Assembly: GCA_013138655.1 (NCBI GenBank) | Contig: WTCI01000301.1 | Span: 1-8,111 of the forward strand | DNA: 8,111 bases | Direction: 5' to 3' | Source: Desulfuromonadaceae bacterium | Lineage (GTDB): Bacteria > Desulfobacterota > Desulfuromonadia > Desulfuromonadales > Geopsychrobacteraceae | Shown here: piece by piece, positions 1 to 5,149 of the stretch | How the letters are laid out: each line of letters opens with the position of its first letter | How positions within the stretch are numbered: the first letter of the stretch is position 1 | Notes under the pieces: model-generated | Databases searched by the model: none | Told to the model about the DNA's origin: nothing | The model's input: only the letters and a program-made list of their open reading frames with translations | Position numbers and translations under genes: made by a program

Positions 1-1
1 G

Positions 2-2635
2 GTTGAGATCCCAACCGACAGTAATGGGAGCATGATCACTGATCAAATCGTTCTTGACGGCAATGACATCGATAAGCTTGGACCAACTTTCTTCAAGTCT
101 CTGGATACTTTTGAACCCGGTGATGAAAACAATGCTCAGAAAGCGAAAATTTTTATAACCATAACCAGTGGTCCAGGCGCCGGGCAACAACGTGTGGTTG
201 TGGCACGCAACGGCAACACCTTTATTCTGGCGGAAGATTGGGATCTCGATGATCTTCCTACTGACGAAAGTCGCTATATATTTAAACGCCAATTGGGCAA
301 GGTCAATGAAGCTGAACAGGTCGATGTCGCCATGGTTTACAACAATGAAAGTCTGGCAGACAACGTTGGAACCTTGACCGCGACGCATCTGTATGGATTG
401 GGGATGGGACCCGATCTGGAAATCGGCGGTCTCGACTGGAAAGGCGGGATGACCTATACCAATCTTGAAAATCTGACCATCAATCTCGGTGCTGGAAACG
501 ATCAACTTGAGATCACCGGCATCCAGAGTCGAGAGGATTTCCAGACGGTAACAGTTGTCAATACCGGTGATGGTGATGATGAGGTCCATTTCAATGGTCT
601 GCAGGCTGAGGAAAGCGGCCTGTTTGCTCTACATCTTGAGCAGGGTGACGATATCGTCACCGCAGAAAACACAACCGCACCGTTGATTATCTTTGGCGAT
701 GATGGTGTGGATACTATTCAGAGCGGCGACGGTGACGATATCATCTTTGCCGATTTTGGCCGGGTTGACTACCTGGATACCAGCGGCGAGTTGATTACCC
801 GCTTCGGCATGGGACAACGAGGCGAGGTGAAAGATGCTGTTATCCCTGCAGCTGATCTCGAGAGTGTTCCTTTTGCTCAGACCGACGGCAATTATTATGG
901 CCCGTCTCTGGTGGTTTCACGGCTTGATGATTCGGGTGGGGATGATTCGCTAAACGGAGGCGGAGGCAGGGATATCCTGATAGGCGGTTTCGGCACGGAT
1001 ACTATTGCGGGGGGGGCTGAGGCTGACATCATCTTCGGCGATAATGGGCGAATCGATTTTGCTACATCAGGCCATATCGCGCAAATTCGTTCATCTTTGA
1101 ATTTTGGTGCTTTTGATGTACTGAACGGCGGCGATGGCAATAATCTGATTTTCGGTGGGTTCGGTGCTGATGGCATCATTTCCGGCAAGGATGACGATAT
1201 CATTTTTGGCGATAATGGTGTTGCCAACTATACCGATGGTGATATTGAAAACCTTGAGACAATCGATACGGACGCAAGCACGGGCGGAGCTGATAACATT
1301 AATGCTGGCGACGGTGACAATGTCGTTTTCGGTGGAGTTGCCGATGATCAAGTTGTTTCTGGAGCAGGTGACGATGTACAACTTGGTGATAACGGCCGAG
1401 TCGACTTTGTCGCTGGGCGTTTAGTGCAAGTTGCCAGCGGCGACCCGATGTTTGGTGGCAAGGATCGGTTGGCTGGAGGAGGAGGGAATGATCTGTTGAT
1501 CGGTGGTTTCAGTAACGATGAAATGCATGGCGACGCAGGTGACGATATCCTGATCGGCGACAATGGGATAGCGGATTTCCTTAATGGTCAGTTATCTAAA
1601 ATTGCCAGTGGCGATCCGAATCTGGGCGGCGAAGATGAAATATACGGTGGAGCAGGAAACGACCTGCTAATTGGTGGAGCGGTCGCAGATCAGCTTTATG
1701 GTGACAGTGGTAATGATTATATGGTCGGTGATGCAGGTCGAGCGACTTATTTATCTGGCCGCCTGCGGACAGTCGAAACCATGGATGAGCATCGCTTTAT
1801 CGGTGGCAATGACTGGCTCGACGGTGGCGCTGGTTTTGACGCTATGTTCGGTGGTCACGGTGATGACACCTTTGTCGGTGATTTTACCGAAGATCTGATG
1901 ATCGGCGAATATGCCCGTTTGACGATGGAGGGTGATCGAGCCGAATCGGTGGTCCGGCTTGGCCAGGGCAACCTCGATCTGATCGCTAACCGTCAGTTCG
2001 GGCTTTATAACCCGTTGGCGTTAACTCCTTCATTGTCTCAACTGGGGAGTGTGCTTCTGCCAACTCAAATACGTGAGTTCATTGCTGCACAACGCCCTGA
2101 ACTGGCAACCGACCAACGTCCGACACACCATGGTGCAACGTCTTCTTCCGCGAAGGATCAGGGCTTAGGCTATCATCCGCCGGAAGATGAAGTGGAAGAG
2201 CAGGCGGAGGAGGAGGATGTCGATCAGCCGAGCCCAGACGTAGAAAAACTGCCCGAGGAGGAAAGAGTTGAAGAAGTAGAATCGGAACAGCCGATTCTCG
2301 AAGATGAAAATGAGGAAGACCAGGATCAAGCACCCGAAGAGATGGAACAACCGGAAGTCCCTGAAGAAAAACAGACCGACAGTGCTGATTCGCTGAAAGC
2401 TGTCGTAGCCGGATTTGTCGGTTGGGGGGTATCGTCTTCCCAGCGCAAAAAAACCGGCACGGCCAAGTTGCTTGACCTTGATACTCCAAAAGAGAAAGCG
2501 CGCTTCTGGCGCTGGCAGGATGGGCGTTTGAGCAAATCCGGCTGGGCCGGAAATGACGCAACTAAAACAGTTCAATATCTGAATGTCGAGTCTCCGATAA
2601 TCAAAACCGAACTCAAAAGGAAAGAAAATGTCTGA
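2..2635 (+). CDS. Giant RTX-type calcium-binding protein, C-terminal part (5' partial)
   Basis: The frame is open from the first codon at position 2, before the ATG at 32, so this is the C-terminal 877 codons of a longer protein. The first ~230 residues are beta-rich with isolated Gly/Asp motifs such as GDGDDE and LGAGND. From about 722 to 1918 come RTX nonapeptide-like repeats (GGxGxDxLxGG) set in a 57-59 residue super-period, each unit marked by a GDNG-like turn. Such repeats bind Ca2+ and fold into beta-rolls outside the cell. A linker at 2183-2368 has 32 Asp/Glu in 62 residues. The last 88 residues are basic and aromatic (KARFWRWQDGR) with a short hydrophobic run (AVVAGFVGWGV). I do not recognise this end as a classical type I secretion signal. 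Family features point to a large adhesin or matrix protein exported from a Gram-negative cell; the exact role is unknown. The stop overlaps the next gene. RTX assignment is secure, exact function is not. Confidence 0.9.
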   Translation, partial: VEIPTDSNGSMITDQIVLDGNDIDKLGPTFFKSLDTFEPGDENNAQKAKIFITITSGPGAGQQRVVVARNGNTFILAEDWDLDDLPTDESRYIFKRQLGKVNEAEQVDVAMVYNNESLADNVGTLTATHLYGLGMGPDLEIGGLDWKGGMTYTNLENLTINLGAGNDQLEITGIQSREDFQTVTVVNTGDGDDEVHFNGLQAEESGLFALHLEQGDDIVTAENTTAPLIIFGDDGVDTIQSGDGDDIIFADFGRVDYLDTSGELITRFGMGQRGEVKDAVIPAADLESVPFAQTDGNYYGPSLVVSRLDDSGGDDSLNGGGGRDILIGGFGTDTIAGGAEADIIFGDNGRIDFATSGHIAQIRSSLNFGAFDVLNGGDGNNLIFGGFGADGIISGKDDDIIFGDNGVANYTDGDIENLETIDTDASTGGADNINAGDGDNVVFGGVADDQVVSGAGDDVQLGDNGRVDFVAGRLVQVASGDPMFGGKDRLAGGGGNDLLIGGFSNDEMHGDAGDDILIGDNGIADFLNGQLSKIASGDPNLGGEDEIYGGAGNDLLIGGAVADQLYGDSGNDYMVGDAGRATYLSGRLRTVETMDEHRFIGGNDWLDGGAGFDAMFGGHGDDTFVGDFTEDLMIGEYARLTMEGDRAESVVRLGQGNLDLIANRQFGLYNPLALTPSLSQLGSVLLPTQIREFIAAQRPELATDQRPTHHGATSSSAKDQGLGYHPPEDEVEEQAEEEDVDQPSPDVEKLPEEERVEEVESEQPILEDENEEDQDQAPEEMEQPEVPEEKQTDSADSLKAVVAGFVGWGVSSSQRKKTGTAKLLDLDTPKEKARFWRWQDGRLSKSGWAGNDATKTVQYLNVESPIIKTELKRKENV
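722..1918 (+). repeat. RTX super-repeat array, 57-59 residue period
   Basis: Seven copies of a turn motif lie in one frame. They start at 749 (ADFG), 1037 (GDNG), 1208 (GDNG), 1385 (GDNG), 1556 (GDNG), 1727 (GDAG) and 1904 (GEYA). Spacings after the first are 96, then 57, 59, 57, 57, 59 codons. Each unit reads roughly as GGxDxLxGG, GNDLLIGG, a Gly/Asp nonapeptide, GDDIxxGDNG, then a non-RTX strand such as RVDFVAGRLVQV. The first and last copies are degenerate, which marks the edges of the array. The repeat is at protein level; the DNA of the copies has diverged except for short shared runs such as gacgatatc. Confidence 0.85.
2183..2368 (+). other. Acidic linker segment of the RTX protein
   Basis: Of 62 residues, 32 are Asp or Glu and only two are basic, with scattered Pro and Gln. 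This looks like a disordered, strongly charged spacer between the repeat domain and the basic C-terminal tail of 88 residues. The same composition explains the long spurious open frames on the opposite strand here. Confidence 0.8.
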
Positions 2636-2969
2636 AAAAGCAAAGAAAGTAGAAGGCGAAACTGTCGTAACAGCAGAAGAGAAAAAATCGACTAAACCGA
2701 CCATCCGCTGGGATGGCTCGAAGATGAAGAGCACCTATGCCAACGTTTGCAACGTGTCAAGCAGCCGCGAAGAGGTCACTCTGCTCTTCGGTACCAATCA
2801 GAACTGGCACGCGGGGCAGAAGGAGCTCGTCATTGAGTTGTCAGACCGGATGACCCTTAATCCGTATGCGGCCAAACGGTTGGCTCTTCTGTTGACGAAT
2901 ACCATGCAGGAGTATGAAAAACGCTTTGGCGAACTGCACTTGGATGTTCCGGAAAAAAAAACTGAATAA
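2628..2969 (+). CDS. DUF3467-like small protein
   Basis: This 113-residue cytoplasmic-looking protein has no signal peptide or membrane segment. Residues 1-25 are charged and probably disordered. Residues ~26-101 (from IRWDG, then TYANVCNVSSSREEVTLLFG, to MTLNPYAAKRLALLLTNTMQEYEKRFG) match the pattern I know for the DUF3467 family: a strand-rich start reading YAN-x-hydrophobic, then an 'NPxxAKxL' helix. The family has no assigned biochemical function that I know of. The ATG at 2628 lies inside the last codons of the RTX gene (8-nt overlap) and is preceded by a good ribosome site, AAAGGA at 2616-2621. Translational coupling to the RTX gene is therefore likely, and a role tied to that protein, such as a cytoplasmic partner, is a reasonable inference. 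A strong terminator follows 24 nt after the stop. Confidence 0.8.
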   Translation: MSEKAKKVEGETVVTAEEKKSTKPTIRWDGSKMKSTYANVCNVSSSREEVTLLFGTNQNWHAGQKELVIELSDRMTLNPYAAKRLALLLTNTMQEYEKRFGELHLDVPEKKTE

Positions 2970-2993
2970 TCGTTTGGCTTGTTAATTGCCTGC

Positions 2994-3031
2994 GCCCGGC
3001 ATGATTGTATGATCGTGCCGGGCATTTTTTT
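2994..3031 (+). terminator. Rho-independent terminator after the RTX/DUF3467 unit
   Basis: A 12-bp stem, GCCCGGCATGAT (2994-3005) against ATCGTGCCGGGC (3012-3023), has one G-U pair and a 6-nt loop. A run of seven T follows at 3025-3031. It ends the upstream unit. The other strand shows no T-run after the stem, so it acts in one direction only. Confidence 0.92.
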
Positions 3032-3070
3032 GTAGTTGCCCGGTCAAATCTTGAAATATCGGTCTTTTAG

Positions 3071-3238
3071 CTAGGAGCCTGTCAGACTTGACGGGCCGTA
3101 GCGAAAAGTTGGATGTTCGAGGCCAGATTTACGGGAATTTGAGAGCGAATAGCATGGCTATTTGTCGAAAATTGCCGTAGATCTGGACCGATCAGCCGAT
3201 TTTGCAGTAGGCTCTTGTTAAGTCCGACAGGTTCCTAG
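3071..3238. repeat. 168-bp imperfect palindromic element (MITE/giant REP-like)
   Basis: The outer arms, 3071-3092 and 3217-3238, match as inverted repeats at 19 of 22 positions, beginning CTAGGAGCCTGTC and ending GACAGGTTCCTAG. The inner part continues the symmetry: CCAGATTTACGG (near 3123) against CCGTAGATCTGG (3176-3187), and AATAGC-ATG-GCTATT at 3149-3162 in the exact centre. The whole element can fold into one long hairpin. No open frame of note lies inside. It resembles a non-autonomous mobile element or dispersed palindromic repeat. I cannot see other copies in this window or identify a clear target duplication. Confidence 0.8.
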
Positions 3239-3244
3239 GATAAT
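3215..3244 (+). promoter_or_regulatory. Candidate sigma70 promoter at the palindrome's right end
   Basis: TTGTTA (3215-3220, 4 of 6 to the -35 consensus) and GATAAT (3239-3244, 5 of 6 to the -10) are separated by 18 nt. Transcription would start near 3251, about 23 nt before the first gene of the downstream operon. The upstream unit is terminated at 3031, so the operon needs a promoter in this gap, and this is the best candidate I see. The -35 box lies within the palindromic repeat. Confidence 0.5.
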
Positions 3245-3273
3245 ATTTTCTCAAGACTCGGAAGAGGGGTGCG

Positions 3274-4032
3274 ATGAAATATATCTACTTCATCCTCGGC
3301 ATTATCCTGTTGATCTCCTGCGCTTATGGAGTCATCAGCTATAAAGGCTCCGGTGAGCCGCCGGGGGAAAATGCCCTGGTGGTTAACGAACGGGTGATTC
3401 CTTTTGCCGAATTGCAGCAGATGTGGCAACAGAAGCCGTATCATTATCGCGATCAGAATGAATTTATTGATGATTTGGTGCTGCGTGAAGTGCTGATTCA
3501 GGAGGCGATTAAGTCCGGAATTGCCGACGAAGATCAGTTTAAGCGGTTGATTAAGGATTTTTTTGAACAATCGCTGGTAAAAACTCTGCTTGATCGAAAA
3601 CAGCTTGAACAACCGATAGAGCTTTCGGAGCCAAACCTCGCCAATTTCCGCAAAGCTCAGCACCTGCGTTATCGCTTGACCTTGTTGCGCTACCAGTCTT
3701 ATCAGCAGGCGCTCGCTGGAGAAGCAGCACAGGAGCAGCAGCTTATCGAAGATTTTGTTGTCTTGCCCGAAGCGCTACAGGTTCGCTTGTTTTCCATGCA
3801 ACCTGCAGAGCTGTCGGAGCCTTTTCTCGATGGCGCCGAGTTTGTACGGCTGCGCCTTGACCAGATTGATAAACTGCCGCAGCTCCAAGAGTCAGTCATC
3901 TCGGACGATGAATTGCGACAGCACTTACACTATCTGCTGCAACAAAAAATACTTGAAGAATGGATTCTGCGGGTTCGTGAACAGGCGATCGTTCGTTATC
4001 CGCAGCAGAAATTGAAAAACGGGGGTGACTAA
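3274..4032 (+). CDS. SurA-like chaperone lipoprotein with degenerate parvulin domain
   Basis: A 252-residue exported protein. The hydrophobic N-terminus ends in LISC with Cys16, a fair lipobox, so it is probably a lipoprotein; an uncleaved anchor is the alternative. Residues ~34-115 (ALVVNERVIPFAELQQMW, then EFIDDLVLREVLIQEAIKSGI) follow the SurA N-terminal pattern, which in the family binds unfolded outer-membrane or secreted chains. Residues ~165-200 (MQPAELSEPFLDGAEFVRLRL) resemble the end of a parvulin prolyl-isomerase domain, but the usual beginning (xxASHILV) is not seen, so catalysis is doubtful. The C-terminal helix (210-246) would pack back on the N domain as in SurA. The ATG at 3274 has an SD, GAAGAGGGG (3261-3269). 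It is the first gene of the operon and its stop overlaps the next start (TAATG). A periplasmic holdase role for an exported partner is inferred. Confidence 0.7.
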   Translation: MKYIYFILGIILLISCAYGVISYKGSGEPPGENALVVNERVIPFAELQQMWQQKPYHYRDQNEFIDDLVLREVLIQEAIKSGIADEDQFKRLIKDFFEQSLVKTLLDRKQLEQPIELSEPNLANFRKAQHLRYRLTLLRYQSYQQALAGEAAQEQQLIEDFVVLPEALQVRLFSMQPAELSEPFLDGAEFVRLRLDQIDKLPQLQESVISDDELRQHLHYLLQQKILEEWILRVREQAIVRYPQQKLKNGGD

Positions 4033-4592
4033 TGGCGCGTGGCTATAAGCGACGGAACTATTTCATCAATCAGGAATTACAGGGCAAAATGATCTTTTGG
4101 GTGTTTTTGCTCAGTATCCTTGGCGTTGCATTCTTTACCCTGATTTTCGGTCTGCTCTCCTCGGAGCATTTGACCATCTCTTATACTGATCAGCAATTTC
4201 GCGTCGGTGCTACCCCCTCTGTGTTGATCAAGGAACTGTTTCAGGCCAATTGGCTTTTTATCATCCTCGGTGGTGGTGTCATTTCGGTGTTAATGCTCTT
4301 TGTCAGTCACGCATTTGCCGGACCGCTTTATCGTTTTGAAACGGTTTTCAAGGGGTTACGGCAAAGAGACCTGAATCAGCACATTCATCTGCGAACTAAG
4401 GATGTCGGTCGTAGTCTGGCTAATGATATTAATGAGTTCTCCAGTTTATTTTCTGCGGATGTGAAAAGTTTGCAAGATTTGTCTGCATTGCTGGAAAAGA
4501 ATTTGCGCCAGGATCAGTTGGATGATGCTCGGCAAGCAATGGGTAAAATAGACGAAATATTAAGTAGATACAAGTTGAAGATTGAGGGGTAG
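4032..4592 (+). CDS. Two-TM membrane protein with HAMP-like domain, no output module
   Basis: A 186-residue inner-membrane protein. The basic N-terminus (MARGYKRRNYFINQELQGK) points to an N-in topology. TM1 is ~20-42, a ~30-residue periplasmic loop follows, and TM2 is ~74-97. Right after TM2 comes GPLYRFETVFKGLRQRDLNQHIHLRTKDVG (described here by its ends GPLYRFE and RTKD), the arrangement of a HAMP domain, with amphipathic helices to ~146. A coiled-coil-like charged helix (147-184) ends the protein. Receptors with such a front normally continue into a methyl-accepting, kinase or cyclase domain; none is present and the stop is natural, followed at once by the next gene. The start overlaps the preceding stop by 1 nt, with GGGGGTG at 4021-4027 as SD. 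It may transmit or scaffold a signal within the complex encoded by this operon, but the function is unknown. Confidence 0.65.
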   Translation: MARGYKRRNYFINQELQGKMIFWVFLLSILGVAFFTLIFGLLSSEHLTISYTDQQFRVGATPSVLIKELFQANWLFIILGGGVISVLMLFVSHAFAGPLYRFETVFKGLRQRDLNQHIHLRTKDVGRSLANDINEFSSLFSADVKSLQDLSALLEKNLRQDQLDDARQAMGKIDEILSRYKLKIEG

Positions 4593-4596
4593 ATTG
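4584..4596 (+). promoter_or_regulatory. SD and TTG start that decide the metallopeptidase start
   Basis: GAGGGG at 4584-4589 lies four bases before TTG at 4594. The other possible TTG at 4582 overlaps this SD and would add only MRGR. The 4594 start gives a clean signal peptide (MNLK then a hydrophobic core) and sits directly after the preceding TAG stop (4590-4592). Confidence 0.65.
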
Positions 4597-5142
4597 AACC
4601 TGAAAGTCGCTATCATCATTCTCCTGCTCTGCACCCTGTTGCCGGCACCAAATCAGGCTGCCGAGTTAAAAACCCGCTTGGTCCGTCTGGAATTTCAGGA
4701 TGAAAAGCTGTTACAGCAGTTTAACAGCCGGGTCCGGTTGGGGCTGTCCAATTCGTTGGGCAGACAGAGAAGCAAATTGTTGTTGAGTGATGAAGTGAGT
4801 AACAAGCTTGATCTGGTTTACGGTCGGGTGCAGGAAATCCTGGATATGCATCCCCCGCGCAGCGATTTGTCAATTGTACTGTTGCCTTCAGAGGTAGAGG
4901 TTCAGGCGGTTTACAAAAATCAGTTTGCGGCCCATGTCGGTTATATTGCTTTTTTTTCGCCAGATGAGAACAGCGTCTATCTTGCGGTCAATAAAGTTAA
5001 TATCAGGGTGCTGGCCCACGAACTGGCGCACGTGGTCATTCATCATTTTTTTCATAAACGACCGCCGGAAAGTATTCACGAATTACTTGCACAGCATGTA
5101 GAAAAACAGTTTCGTCAACCAACACAGAAGCGTTTGAAATGA
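4594..5142 (+). CDS. Exported HExxH zinc metallopeptidase (gluzincin-like)
   Basis: A 182-residue protein from the TTG at 4594. Residues 1-23 form a signal peptide: short basic start, a leucine/isoleucine core, and probable cleavage at the AA around 22-23. HELAH at 142-146 gives two zinc-binding His and the catalytic Glu. The helix ESIHELLAQHVEKQF places Glu163 17 residues after the second His, as the third ligand in gluzincins, and resembles the 'EGLAEYV' helix of peptidase MA-like proteins. The part before it is strand-rich (SDLSIVLLPS, AHVGYIAFFS, NSVYLAV) as in minimal zincin folds. The protein should act in the periplasm or be membrane-associated. Its substrate is unknown; the adjacent RTX protein or an envelope partner is an inference. 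The gene begins 1 nt after the preceding stop and ends 7 nt before the next start, which indicates an operon. Confidence 0.78.
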   Translation: MNLKVAIIILLLCTLLPAPNQAAELKTRLVRLEFQDEKLLQQFNSRVRLGLSNSLGRQRSKLLLSDEVSNKLDLVYGRVQEILDMHPPRSDLSIVLLPSEVEVQAVYKNQFAAHVGYIAFFSPDENSVYLAVNKVNIRVLAHELAHVVIHHFFHKRPPESIHELLAQHVEKQFRQPTQKRLK

Positions 5143-5149
5143 GTCACTT

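Noticed and set aside
644..661. Perfect 18-bp palindrome GGTGACGATATCGTCACC
   Set aside because: It lies inside the RTX coding frame and follows from the codons for GDDIVT. Close variants recur wherever GDDI occurs, so an operator role is unlikely.
32..2635. ATG at 32 as the true start of the RTX gene
   Set aside because: The frame is open back to position 2 with no stop, and RTX proteins of this type are much longer. The ATG is taken as internal methionine.
2165..2734. Long open frame of 189 codons on the minus strand
   Set aside because: It mirrors the Glu/Asp-rich linker of the RTX gene, whose GAA/GAG/GAT codons read as Phe/Leu/Ile on the other strand. The product is low-complexity and no start signal or family match is seen.
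3086..3223. Possible integron attC site: ACTTGAC at 3086-3092 and GTTAAGT at 3217-3223
   Set aside because: The right site fits GTTRRRY but the left fails RYYYAAC at one base. The symmetry also extends well beyond both sites, and no integrase or cassette structure is present. A palindromic repeat explains it better.
3235..3663. 142-codon minus-strand frame running into the palindrome
   Set aside because: It overlaps the SurA-like gene antisense and has no family pattern or ribosome site that I can see.
4582..4593. TTG at 4582 as the start of the metallopeptidase gene
   Set aside because: It would place the SD-like GAGGGG inside the coding sequence and overlap the previous gene. The TTG at 4594 has the SD before it and gives a normal signal peptide.
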